Shown: positions 44,761 through 56,700 of the stretch, piece by piece
How the letters are laid out: each line of letters begins with the position of its first letter
Numbering within the stretch: the first letter of the stretch is position 1
Assembly (NCBI GenBank): GCA_905221605.1
Contig: CAJNDS010002283.1
Span: 52,986-116,985, forward strand
Source of the DNA: Symbiodinium natans
Taxonomy: Eukaryota; Sar; Dinophyceae; Suessiales; Symbiodiniaceae
Direction: 5' to 3'
DNA: 64,000 bases
Notes under the pieces: model-generated
Databases searched by the model: none
What the model was told of the DNA's origin: nothing
The model's input: the letters and a program-made list of their open reading frames with translations, nothing else
Position numbers and translations under genes: made by a program

Positions 44761-44910
44761 TTGGGATGTTCGCCTTTTACAGTCCTTTGGTAGGAGTTTT
44801 TCGGTACCCCCAATTATAATATCTATTAAGGACTGTTCGTCCTTAGGGATTATAGTACCCCCTACTATACTCTTTATGAAGGACTGTTAGTGTAAGGGGG
44901 AACATCCCAA
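44761..44910. mobile_element. Hairpin element, family 2 (MITE-like)
   Basis: The left end TTGGGATGTTCGCCTTTTAC pairs with the right end GTGTAAGGGGGAACATCCCAA. Internal copies of AAGGACTGTT/AACAGTCCTT and an AT-rich core are present. Related copies or parts are at 45041-45070, about 53427-53518 and 59648-59790. Confidence 0.75.
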
Positions 44911-44929
44911 TTTCTTTAAGACCCTAAAC

Positions 44930-45035
44930 CCTAACCCTAAACCTTAAACCCTAAACCCTAAACCCTAAACCCTAAACCCTAAACCCTAAACCCTAAACCC
45001 TAAACCCTAAACCCTAAACCCTAAACCCTAAACCT
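44930..45035. repeat. (CCCTAAA)n between two copies of a hairpin end
   Basis: About 15 heptamers lying between the right end of the family-2 element (44881-44910) and a diverged direct copy of that end (45041-45070). See findings. Confidence 0.85.
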
Positions 45036-45199
45036 ATCAAGGACTCTTGATATGAGGGAAACATCCCAAGGTTCGATCCTTTTCGGGGCTTCTCTGTCCT
45101 GTCCCAGGCAAACGCGTGAATTTCCCGGGTTGTTTGGGGGGGTTTCTTCAACCTCTAGGACTCAAACCCCAAAACCTAGGACATGAGATGGATGCACGA

Positions 45200-45228
45200 T
45201 TTGGGGTTTAGGGTTTAGGGTTTAGGGT

Positions 45229-45302
<74 letters not shown>

Positions 45303-45304
45303 GA
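45200..45304. repeat. TTTAGGG to TTGAGGG array
   Basis: Three TTTAGGG units then about 11 TTGAGGG units, ending about 150 bp before Kelch copy 2. The complement, CCCTCAA, is the variant of the 18965 array. Confidence 0.9.
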
Positions 45305-45458
45305 CGCTGGTGCTTACTGCTGGATTTCGGCTGCAGGCCCCCGCTTCATCCGAAGGATTGGTGGCTTTTGGGGTGCTGGGCAGTTGTTCCGAAACATTTA
45401 AGACACAAGAAGCTATGCAGCTGGCCCGTGGTGAGTAGTTTCTCTGGAGGTCCCCCCC

Positions 45459-48400
45459 ATGGTTCGATGGCGTGCCTTCCGGCCTTGGATCTTGTGCTTC
45501 TTGTGGCGCGCCTTCGGTTCGTGGAGCCGCGTGTCGGACCTGGCGGATCCCGTTGATCCCGCCGGCCCGCCGGCGCGCTCCGCGCATATCGGCTTCTGGG
45601 ATGCCTCGCGGCAAGCCCTTCTGATCCACGGCGGAAGTGACCTGGCTGGTGATCTCTGGCAGTTTGCGGCCGCGACGGGGGCCTGGATGCAGGTGGGGAC
45701 GGCAGTAGCGCCTGCGGCGCGCGCGTCGCACGCCGCGGGCTGGGATGCGGGCAACCAGGCACTTTGGGTGCATGGCGGCTACAACAGCGAAACGTCCACC
45801 TGGTTTCGAGACGTATGGAAGCTGCAGTCGGGAACTTGGATGCTGGAGTTCAATGATGGCGGGCCGTGTGGGAGGCAGGCCCACGTGGCCGTGTGGGACT
45901 CAAGCACGGCTGCTCTTTGGGTGCACGGAGGTTGGAGTGGTTCCATCCTGTTGTCGGACTTGTGGCAGTACAACTCCCGAACAGGCAGATGGCAGGAGTT
46001 GGCAGTCTTTGCGTCCTCCGCACCCTCCGCACGCTCGCATCACGTGGCGGTGTGGGACGGGACCAGTGAAGCACTTTGGCTTCATGGGGGTTACAGTGAG
46101 AGTCTGCTGGGGGACCTGTGGGCATATGATACCTCCTCACTCAGTTGGACAGAGATCGCCTTTGAGGGCGGGCCCACAAGGAGGTCTGGCCACACCGCAG
46201 TCTGGGACGACGCCAACCGTGCCTTCTGGCTGCATGGCGGCAACGACGGCTTCCTGAGACGGGATCTTTGGCGATTCGAGCCTGAGACGAAGTTCTGGAG
46301 TCTAGTTGCCGACCACAGTGGTCCTTCAGGTCGATGGTCTCATGTGGCTGCCTGGGATGGCAGAAGCCAGACAATGTACCTCGGACTTGTCGGCTAATGT
46401 CTCGATGTTTCTAGGCGTTGCCGCTTTTCTCGGCTTTGCGGCGTGTTGGGAACCACCGTGGCAGTGTATGATAGTGTGTGGAGAAGCACAGATGCACGAA
46501 CAAGCAAAACAATCACGGCCCAGGTGAGCCGGCAAGCAAAAAACTCACAATAAAGCTAGTAAAGCTAGCAAGACGTTTGCCGGATACGCTTTATGTGTGG
46601 TGGCTTGAGAAACGTCCGGAGATGCACGTTCCCGACAGGAGAAGGGACTTTCCTCAAGTGCGAAACAACAGTGACCGACCTTGCTTAGGCCAAGAAGCTT
46701 CAGCCTAAGGTGACTAGGCCAGTATAAGGTTAAAAATTTAACCTACACCCACCCTAAACTCTTAACCCTTAACCCTTAACCCTTAACCCTGAACCCTAAA
46801 CCCTATACCCTATACCCTAAACCCTAGACTCTAATCCTAAACTCTAAACCCTTAACCCTGAAATCTTGCACCCTCGGAGCCCCACGTCCCACACACCTGA
46901 ACCCGTTGCAGCGAAAGCCAAGGTACCCTTAAAAGAGAAAAGATATGGGGGTTTCCGAAATAGGGAGTACCCTTTTTCTTAGGGCTCCTTTTAAGAGGAT
47001 TCTATTCTATTTGGGTCAATACAAGGGGTACCCTATTTTGGGAACCACCCCCCATATGTGACCCCGAACTTGCGTACGGGGGTCGACTCTGCGTGTCCGG
47101 TATACCCATGTATTACCCTTTAAGAGCCTACCCTGTTAACGCTACGGGGGTTTCTCTGGTTCCACTTAGAAGCTGGCCTTGTTGAGCTGCAAAGCGAGGT
47201 ATGTCCATGGGGGATACAATGGCAGCCTGTGCGGAGATCTCTGGTCCTTCTGGGTCACCACGACCTCCACGACGTACACTGCAAGCCAGACCTCCAGTTC
47301 GACCAGCACCTCAACCACCAGCAGCAGCTCCACGACCGGCTCCACAACGACACGGACCTCCAGCACCAGCCTCTCAGCCACTTCGAGCTCAACGAGCAAC
47401 ACAGGGTCATCGACGAGCAGTACATCCATCTCCAGCAGCAGCACCACCCACACATCCAGTTCAAGCAGCACTTCACAGACGAGTGTCAGCAGCAGCACGA
47501 GCACATCGTCCACGTCCAGTTCGACAAGCAGTAGGTCCAGCAGCCAAACGTTCAGCACCAGTACTAGCACCACCAGCACTAGCACCACCAGCACTAGCAC
47601 CACCAGCTCTAGCAGCGCCAGCACAAGCTCCAGCGTCACTGTGACATCCCGCACATTCAGCACCACGTCGGCAACGCACACAACATTTACGCACACTTTC
47701 AGCACGCAGACCACAGGTACGTCCAGCTCCTCCACCGCTACTACAGTCACAACCACGAGCACAACTACCTTCATTGTTGCCCTTCCTGTGCTTGATTGGC
47801 TTCTAGAGAACGTCATGTTCGTTGTGAGCAGTGCCGTGATCCTGGCTCTCTGCATTCTCTGCAACTACATGCTCTGTCGGTGTGGTCGCTGTGGTTGCTG
47901 CCACTGTCTCCGTCTAGTCCAGGTTGTTCCTTGCATCCAGGCGCTGGATGATCTGATGCCGCAAACCTTGCCCGACAGAGCCAAACCCCCTCCTCCGGCT
48001 CCCGCGTTTGCGCGGCCCGTCCCCTGCAGATCGCCGGCCCCTTCCTTGGCCGTGGTGGTGCACTTCCAGGGTGCCCCGAAAAGCAGCCCACGAGTTGGGC
48101 TGGTGCCAGGATCTCCAGCATGGCCGCCAGGTGGCAAGCGGCCGCAGTGGAAGGAAGCACAGGTACTGGACGGAGCCGGCTTGCCCACTTTGCTCCAGTC
48201 GAGGACCCATGCAGGCCAGCGACTTCAGCGCCGGCCACCGCAGTCCCAGCCAGCCCAGCCGGGCACACAGCCCGCAATCCCGCACGCGCCCCCCAACACC
48301 GCCCCGAGTGCCCCGAGCTGCGGCACCCAGCTTGAGCCTGCCAAGCGCCGACCTTCCCAGCGAACGGTGCCCTGCAAGTTCCCTTGTCTTGTCCCGCTTG

Positions 48401-49107
48401 CAGCTCGAAGCCGCCCCCGTGCAAAACTGGTGCCCGAATCGCTGCCTTGGCCCGCATGTGCCGGGCCGCCCAGGGAGCCAAAGCCGCTCCCCGCATTGGG
48501 CGGGCTGCCCGACCCCACACCCGTGCTCCCGTGTGCAGAACTAAAACGCCGGCCGACGCGCAGCGACCCCAACAGACGCCCCAAAGACGTCGCACCCTTG
48601 GTCAGAGTGAGGCGGAAGCGGAGGCCGCACGCCGCACCCGCACTTATGCTGGTGAGGTTGGAGCCGCCCACTGCCAGCACCTCGGCAAGAGCAAATGACA
48701 ACAATCGCCTGCTCCTGCGCCCTCAGCTTGACCGGCCGGTACTTCGCAGCCGGCCTCGCCTGCGCTTGGTCCCGCCGCATACGCTGCACCCTCCCCCGAC
48801 CCTGCGGGAGCCCCGCAGCCTGACCCCCCGCAGCCGGGGCCTCGGGCGTCGGCGGCCCAAGCCCCTGGTGGTGAAACGCTGGAGCCCGCCCTGGAGCTGG
48901 AGGAGCCTCCAGCCCGAAAGTGGCCCAGGGCCAGGGGACTACGAGCCGGAGCAGGTCCCCTTTGACATGTACCCAGCGCAGCGGCTCTTATGGCACCAGC
49001 AGCAAAAGATGCGGGTCGAGAAGTACAAGCACATCTGGCGGTCGCTTCCCAAAGCCGGAAGCCGAAGCAGAACGGCTTCCTCACCACCCCGTCCGATGTC
49101 GCCCTGA
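45459..49107 (+). CDS. Kelch-propeller, Ser/Thr-stalk membrane protein, copy 2
   Basis: Predicted protein of 941 aa from two exons, 45459-46375 and 47199-49107 (2,826 nt including stop). The intron is GT-AG (GACAAT|GTACCT...GCGAG|GTATGT) at the same codon as the second intron of copy 1. The first ~305 residues are about 95% identical to copy 1 and carry the same six HGG blades. The Ser/Thr-rich stalk (residues ~324-495) is shorter than in copy 1 by about 75 residues. The membrane segment is at ~496-530 (FVVSSAVILALCILCNYMLC), followed by a Pro/Arg-rich basic tail of about 400 residues. No catalytic motif is seen. A role as a receptor or in adhesion or wall attachment is inferred from architecture only. 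This copy is the better preserved: both ends are open to a clean TGA, and no extra intron interrupts blade 5. Confidence 0.8.
46945..47085. mobile_element. Hairpin element in the Kelch copy 2 intron
   Basis: Ends ATATGGGGGTTTCCGAAATAGG and CCTATTTTGGGAACCACCCCCCATAT are imperfect inverted complements, with a second inner pair AGGGAGTACCC / GGGGTACCCT. It lies within intron 46376-47198. Confidence 0.65.
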
Positions 49108-49890
49108 GCTTCCTGGGGGGGGGGGGGGTAGGGGTTCAGGTTTCAATGCTTCTACAAGCATATCCCAAATCCAAAGCCTTTCAGCAACCCTGCAAGTGTT
49201 CCAAGCTTTGTCAGGGTTGAGGGCTTCTTGTGTAGTTAGTTCGATTAGTCAGTTAGATACGAGTGCGGTCTCCGCTGGAAGGCTCAAGAAGACCTTGGGC
49301 TCGAAGAAGGTTCCAGGACAGCCAATGTGCCGTCCGCAGAAGCACCGTGAACCCGTTTTACGGCTTACTTTTACACTGAAAGCAGGGCAGCTGGTTCCCT
49401 CGCACGCCGCGCCAAGAGAACCTGAGCTGGGCTTGAAAGCGACAGTACTCCCCTCCTCCTACTTGGAGGTTCATGGTACTTATTTACCAAATATAACTTT
49501 ACTTATAACCCACTTATAAGCCCCCGAAGTTCTTTGTTTGGGTTATAAGTACAGCTATAAGTACAGCTATACTTGGTGAATAAGTGCCATGAACCTCCAA
49601 GTAGTCCTCGTGGTGGTCCCCATAGAATTCATACACTATGAGAATGTACAGGTGTTGTGGCCCTGTTCTTGGGGGGAGGAGATTACAGCTGTCCAGACCC
49701 CTCAACTTTTCGACGGTTGTGGAGCTCAGGGCGGGATGTCCACAGCCTTGCAGGAAACTCCTTGAGAGCCTTGGACCCTGAACCCTGATGTGGGGGTTTA
49801 CGATAATCAGGGACTCCTGCTACAGACCCCCCAAGTCCTAGGATCCCCTGAAAATCAGACCCCAATCAGGTACCCCTTTAGGGTTTAGAC
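49108..49890. other. Region downstream of Kelch copy 2
   Basis: Probable 3' untranslated and spacer sequence. A G10 run is at 49118-49127. An overlapping + frame (48920-49519) is an alternative-frame shadow that leaves the gene. A hairpin element is listed separately (49459-49604). Confidence 0.4.
49459..49604. mobile_element. Hairpin element, family 1
   Basis: CTACTTGGAGGTTCATGGTA at the left pairs with CATGAACCTCCAAGTAG at the right. At 146 bp it is the same length class as the copy at 21061, with no telomeric insertion inside. Confidence 0.85.
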
Positions 49891-50164
49891 CTACTTGGAG
49901 GTTCATGGTGCTTATTAACCACTTATAACTGTACCTATAACTGTGTACTTATAACCCAAATAGGGCACTTAGGGGGCTTATGAGTGGGTTTTAATCACAG
50001 TTACAATTGGTTAATAAGTACCCCTAAACCCTAAACCCTAAACCCTAAACCCTAAACCCCAAACCCCAAACCCTAAACCCTAAACCCTAAACCCTAAACC
50101 CTAAACCCTAAACCCTAAACCCTAAACCCCAATTGGTTCATAAGCACCATGAACCTCCAAGTAG
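49891..50164. mobile_element. Hairpin element, family 1, interrupted by a CCCTAAA array
   Basis: Left end CTACTTGGAGGTTCATGGTG and right end CATGAACCTCCAAGTAG. The right arm is split by about 105 bp of (CCCTAAA)n (50024-50128), with the arm sequence AATTGGTTAATAAGTACC before it and AATTGGTTCATAAGCACC after it. Without the insertion and one arm copy, the element would be about 146 bp, like its relatives. Confidence 0.85.
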
Positions 50165-50269
50165 CACCCAAAATCGCTGAGCCCTCCACGGCTTGGTCTC
50201 GGTCGCGGCTCGAAGCACGTGAAGCGCCAGATTCAGGGCCCAAGAAGCCCTCAACCAAAAGCTAAAAGC

Positions 50270-50760
50270 TAAACCCTAAACCCTAAACCCTAAACCCTAA
50301 CCCTAAACCCTAAACCCTAAACCCTAAACCCGAAACCCCAAACCCTAAACCCTAAACCCTGCAAACCCGAAACCCCCTTAAGCCCTGCAAAGCCCTGAGC
50401 CGTCGACCACTCCCGAGCCCTGCATGCTTCCGGAGTCCAAGCCCAAAACCCCTAAACACCCCTGAAGCCCCTAAGCCCTAAAGTTTGGGTGGTTTAGGGT
50501 TTAGGGTTTCGGGTTTAGGGTACACTACGCCCAAACCCCAAAGCCTCAAGCCCCCCCGAAATTCTACAGCCACACTTTCCCAGGGCCCTTGCGAAGCCTT
50601 AGAGAATCCCTTAAACCCTGGAAACCCTTCTTCTAAACCCTAAACCCTGAACCCTAAACCCTAAACCCTAAACCCCAAACCCTAAACCCTAAACCCTAGA
50701 CCCTAAACCCTAAACCCTAAACCCTACACCCTAAACCATAAACCCTGAGCCCTAAACCCC
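50270..50760. repeat. CCCTAAA arrays
   Basis: CCCTAAA at 50270-50360 and 50635-50760, separated by decayed C-rich text and one short TTTAGGG patch (50488-50522). No coding sequence seen. Confidence 0.85.
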
Positions 50761-50789
50761 AAACCCCTGGACGAACGACCCCTGCTCCA

Positions 50790-53700
50790 GCAACGATGGC
50801 CGCGTCAGGCCAGGCGCGCCAGGCGCGGCGTTTAGGCATGTGTGGGTACCCTATAGGGTTTAGGGTTTAGGGCTTAGGGCTTAGGGTTTAGGGTTTAGGG
50901 TTTAGGATTTAGGGTTTAGGGTTTTTAAACCCTAAAGCACCCCCAAAGCCTTCCTATAGCCCCAAACGTCCTGACCCCCCCCCCCCCTCCAAAAATAGAA
51001 TCCTAAACCCTAAACCCCCAAACCGAAAACAGCCCCATAAAGCCCCCTATAACCCTAAGATCCCAAACCCCAAACCCCAAACCCCAAACCCCAAACCCCA
51101 ACCCCAAACCCCAAACCCCAAACCCCAAACCCCAAACCCCAAACCCCAAACCCCAAACCCCAAACCCTAAACCCTAAACCCCAAAAATCTTCAAAATCGC
51201 TGACAGGATGGTCCGGGCTTCGCATCCTGGGATCCTTTCACGGACCCGACGGATGCTAAGGAGGCCTTGGTAGCCCTAAACCCTAAACCCTGAACCCTAA
51301 ACCCTGAACCCTAAACCCTAAGCCTTAAACCCTAAACCCTAAACCCTAAACCCTAAACCCTAGACCCTAAACCCTAAACCCCTAAACCCCTAAACCCCTA
51401 AACCCCTAAACCCCTAAACCCCTAAACTCTAAACCCCTAAACCCCTAAACCCCTAAACCCCTAAACCCCTAAACCTCTAAACCCTAAACCCTAAACCCTG
51501 AACCCTAAACCCTAAACCACTAAACCCCTAAACCCCTAAACCCTAAACCCTGAACTTCAGTGGTACCCTTACATGTGGGGTCCGGAAGGGAGGCCCGGAA
51601 CTCCAAGCCCCCAGGAGCTTCGGAGCCCTTTACAAGGGTTTAGGGTTTAGGGTTTAGGGTTTAGGGTTTAGGTTTGGGGTTTGGGGTTTAGGGTTTAGGG
51701 GGCTGAAGGGGGGCATGTAACCCAAGGTTCGCGACTGCTCCCCGCTACTCCCAAAAAGGCTCCCTAAGCTTCCCTAAAGGTTTCCCAGGTACCTACCCAG
51801 ATGAGCATAAGAACCCCTAATTATAACTTACCCGCTTGTTGTTGGTTCTGGTTCCCTTTTACAGCAGCCAACCACAAAAAAAAGGGTACCCTGATTATGA
51901 GATGGTTGCTGGGCTGTCAAGTGGCTGTTTGTCCGGGGATTTGCTATGTTAGGGGCTCTTTCGGGAATCGGGCTTGTGAGGTGCTAGTCAGGGGTTTAGG
52001 GCTTAAGGGTTTTGCGGTTTTTTTTTGGGTTTTAGGGGGTGTAAGGGGTTTAAGGGGTTTTAGAAGTTTGGGCTTTTTGGGGCGACGAGTGTTAGGGTGT
52101 TTGTGGTTTTTCTGGGTCTTTCTGGTTGGTGAGAGATTGTTTGGGTTCGGTTACACCCCCCCCATACAGTCGCATTGGCTTGATGCGGAAGTACCAGGAA
52201 TAGAACTCGAATTCGGTTTTAGGGATAGGTCTTCGTGTACAGGCCAAGGGTTGTAGGGTTATAGGGGTCGAGAGTCGAGTGTTGTTGATTTTTTTCTCCA
52301 CCCAAACCCTAAACCCCCTAAACCCTAAACCCCCTAAACCCTAAACCCTAATTCCTAAACCCTAAACCTAAACAAAGACCGCCGCTTTCCCCAGCTAGCG
52401 CTGGCGGCGGTCGCCACCGCGTCCCCACTGGTGGGTGCGGTGCGTCCACGCGACGGGCTTCAGCCCTGGTGGATGCCGGCTGGATCCGTCCGGTGAGGAC
52501 GCTCGACGCTTGGAGCTAAGTGAGCCTGCGTGCAGGCGACAGTCCTGCTCTTAGCACCGAAGCTGATTACCCCAAACCCCCCTGATTTGGAGTGCGTCCT
52601 AGGATTTAGGATTTAGGATTTACGGTTTAGGATCTAGGATTTAGAGTGTAGGATTCAGGGTTTAGGGTTTAGGATTTATGATTCAGGATTTAGGATTTAG
52701 GGTCTAGGTTTTAGGATTCAGGATTTAGGTGTTAGGGTTTGTTGTGATATGGCGCATAAGCTGTGAAAATTGGGATGCAGACTCGCTTCGGCAGCTTCGT
52801 GAAAGGCGAGGAGCAGCCATGGCCCGATAGTGGAGGTCCGTCTAGAAATTTTTCTCCCAAAACCACCCAAACTTATTCCTTTTAAACCCTAAACCCTAAA
52901 CCCTAAACCCTAAACCGTAAACCCTAAACCGTAAACCCTAAACCCTAAACCCTAAACCCTAAAGCCTAAACCCTAAACCCCAAACCGCATGACAGACACC
53001 CGAGCCAGGGCCGGACGACCCACTACGAGCTGGTGGCCCCTGCTGTGAAGGCACGTGGGGCGTATTTCAGCTCCCGCCGAAGCTTCATATGGTCCCACGC
53101 CCGAAACCCTAAACCCTGAACCCTCAGCCCTAAACACAGAACCCTAAACACAGAGCCCTAAACCCTGAACCCTAAACCCTAAACCCTAACCCTGAACCCT
53201 GAACCCTGAACTCGAACCCTATGGCCTAGACCCGACACCCTGAACTCAAAATGAAGGGTCTCGCTTTGGGTGCCCCAAGGCACCAGGGCTTTTGTGGGAT
53301 TTTGGAGGCCCTGTTATCACAGTGACCGGCAGGAAGCACTATAGTGTGAAGAACGGACCAGTTGACTTCGGAGACCCCACCCCAAACCCTACACAGCAAA
53401 CCAGTAAACAGGGTTTGGGGGTTAGAGGTTGTACTACACTAGCAGTCCTCAATGGGGATTCTAGCACCCCCTATTATAATCCCTATGAAGGACTGCTAGT
53501 AGAAAGGGAACATCCCAAGTTAGAGGGTTGTTGTGAACCTAAACCATAAACCCTAAACCCTGAACCCTAAACCCTAAACCCCAAACCCCATACCCTAAAC
53601 CCCAAAGGCCCAAACCCCTGCCTTGCTGCCTGATCAGCAAAGACAGACGTCATTGAGCGTGAGTAGGTTTTGTTTACGGTGCAAGGGTAAACCCTAAACC

Positions 53701-56700
53701 TCAAACCCTAAACCCTATATCCTAAACCCTAAACCCTAAACCCTAACTTTAAACCCCGCAACCCTAAACCCTAAACCCTGAACCCTAAGACCAAAGGTAG
53801 ATTGGCTCGGGGGCTAAGGGGTTAGGGGTTAAGTTCAGGGGCCTTGGGATTTAACTAAACCTTAGACCCCAAACCCTAAACCTTTGTTCGTACACGCAAT
53901 AAAAGCCTAGCCTAAACCCTAAACCCTAAACCCCAAACCCTAAACCCCAAACCCTAAACCCGAAACCCCAAACCCCAAACCCCAAACCCCAAACCCCAAA
54001 CCCTAAACCCTAAACCCTAACCCCGAGAAGCACCCGAATCAATGCTGACAGGAGTCTGCCGAATGGGATCCCTTCGAGGACCGAACTGTGGGTTTAGGGT
54101 TTAAAATAGGGGTTTAAGTTTAGGGTTTAGGGTTTAGAGTTTAGGGTTTGGGGGGGGGGGGTGGGGGGGGGGGGGGTGGGGGGGGGGGGGGGGTGGGGGG
54201 GGGGGGGGGTGGGGGGGGGGGGGGGTGGTGGGGGGGGGTCGGGCTTTGAGGTTGCCGGGTTTAGGGTTTGTAGGGTTTTAGGCTGTTAGAGCGTTTTGGG
54301 CTTTAAGGGCTTGGCATTTTTTAAGGGTTTGGCATTTTTTTGGCTTTGTTGAAGGGATTTAGCCTCATCTTCGTCGCCGAGTAGGTAGCTGTGAGGGGTT
54401 TATGATGCGTAATAATAACTAGGTTAGCGTGCCTTTTCTTCACTGGACGCGGCCTCTTCTTGACAGTGCGTTTCTGCTGGCAGGCGTAGTACGGAGCAAG
54501 AGAGCAGTTTTGTCAGCGTGCTTAAAGCTATTTTTTTTGGCACCTTGCTTTGGGCTTTCAGTGCAAGTGTGGGGCCTGCTCGACAAAGGCATGAACCCTT
54601 GTGACAGCTTTTGTTCCACATCCTTGTGCAGTACGTTGTGCAAAGAGATGAAGATGCTGCAAACAACAGGAACCGTGGAAACGAAGGAAGCAACTAGTGA
54701 AATTAAAGCGTGTCGGCCAACTACAAATTCACTTTCAGGCCTCCTAAACCATCAACGAAAACCCTAAACCCTAAACCCTAAACCCTAAACCCTAAACCCT
54801 AAACCCTAAACCCTAAACCCTAAACCCTAAACCCTAAACCCTGGACTCCCTCTACCCTTAAACTGGGGGGGGCTTCTGTTGGGGAAGGATCCCGAGATGC
54901 TGGAGCTTGCCGGGGACTTGGCGATGGAGTCTGAGGACGTGGAGGCGTTGGAGGCGGCAAGAGGAACACCGAACCCAAACCACGTAAAGCCCTGATCAGC
55001 GCTTTACGAGCCCTTTGTCAGCCTTTTATGAGCCACCGAGGGTGCGGTTTGGTTATGTGAGTAGGAGCCCTAGACCCATGAAGGCCCTCCGTGGAGTCAA
55101 ATACATGGACCATACCCCTAAAAACCCAACGGTAATCCCAAAGCCCCTAAAACCCTAAACCCTTCAACAGCCTAAACAAACCCCAAAAAGCCAAGGGCTG
55201 CCCCCCCCCCCCCCAATCAAAACAAACAGCAGAACACCACGAAAACAAATAGAAAACACTAAAAGCCATTCCCAACAACTTCGCGCAGCCAACAGGTGTG
55301 GCTTCGCCAGGCGAAGGCCTGAAGAAGCCAACGCTGACGTGGAAGCTCGGGGTGTCCCCGTGGGCCTGCAGGGTTTCGGGGATAGAGCCTAAACCCTAAA
55401 CCCCAAGCCTCAAACCCTAAACCCTAAACCCTAAACCCTAAACCCGAAACCCTAAACCCTAAACCTTAAACCCTGAACCCTAAACCCTAAACCCTAAAAC
55501 GCCCTTGCGCTGCTGCTCAAGCATTTGGCCCTTACCGGCATTCGGGAGGCTTTGCAACTGAAAGGGTTAAGTGAGTTTAGGGTGAGGGTTGAGGGTTTTA
55601 GGGTTGAGGGTTTAGGGAAGCTTTAGTTACCCGGTCGTCGCGCTGGGGGTTATCAGGGGGTAGAGATGCATCTGCCCTTAAATCCTGAGCCCTAAACCTA
55701 GGCTCGACCCTAAACCTTAAAACCCCAATGCCCCAAACCCCCTAAACCCAAAACCCCTAACCCCTAACCCCTAAACCCTAAACCCCAAACCCTAAACCCC
55801 AACCCCAAACCCGAAACCCGAAACCCTAAACCTTAAACCCTAAACCCTAAACCCCAAACCCTAAACCCTAAACCCTAAAGCCCCTAAACCCCCAAACCCC
55901 TAAACCCTAAACCCTAAACCCCAAGCCCTAGCAGCCCCTGCCTCAACGTCGGCGCGGACATGGGCCGAGCTGGTGCGGAGACTCTGAGCCCCCCTCCGGC
56001 TTTGGTGGATGATCCCGACATCTCTCGGGACGCTGGGCCTCGTCTTAGGGTTTAGGGTTTAGGGTTTCGGGTTTAGGGTTTAGGGTTTGGGGTTTAGGGT
56101 TTGGGGTTTGGGGTTTGGGGTTTAGGGTTTAGGGTTCGGGTTTCGGGTTTAGGTTTTCGGGTTTTGGGTTTCGGGTTTAGGGTTCAGGTTCTAGGGTCTA
56201 GGTTGAGGGTCTTCTAAGCGAGGGCCCCTTTTTAAACCCTCAAATCCCAAGCCCTCAAAAGGCTCTTAAACGCCTTAACTAACAGCCCCCTAAGGCCCTA
56301 ACGCCCCTAAACCCCTCAAACCCGCTCAACCCCCCAAAACCCCCTGAACCCTAAACCCTAAACCCTAAACCCCAAACCCCAAACCCTAAATCCTAAACCC
56401 TAAACCCTAATCCCCAAACCCGCAAGGAAGGCGCCGGCTTTGCCCGCCGTGGGGCGATGGGTGGCTGGGCCGAGGGGCAGCCCATGGAGGACATCCTTTG
56501 GGGGGGCTTTAGGGTGGGGGGGCGGGGGGGTTTGGGGTTTAGGGTTTAGGGTTTAAGGTTTGGGGTTTGGGGTTAGGGGTTTATAGGGTTTCGGGTGTCG
56601 GGTTCAGGGTTCAGGGTTTAGGGTTTGGGGTTTGGGGTTTAGGGTTTGGGGTTTGAGGTTTGGGGTTTGGGGTTTGGGGTATAGGGTTTAGGATATTGGG

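Noticed and set aside
45060-45085. tRNA-like GGTTCGATCC box
   Set aside because: No cloverleaf can be built around it; the sequence is the edge of a hairpin element.
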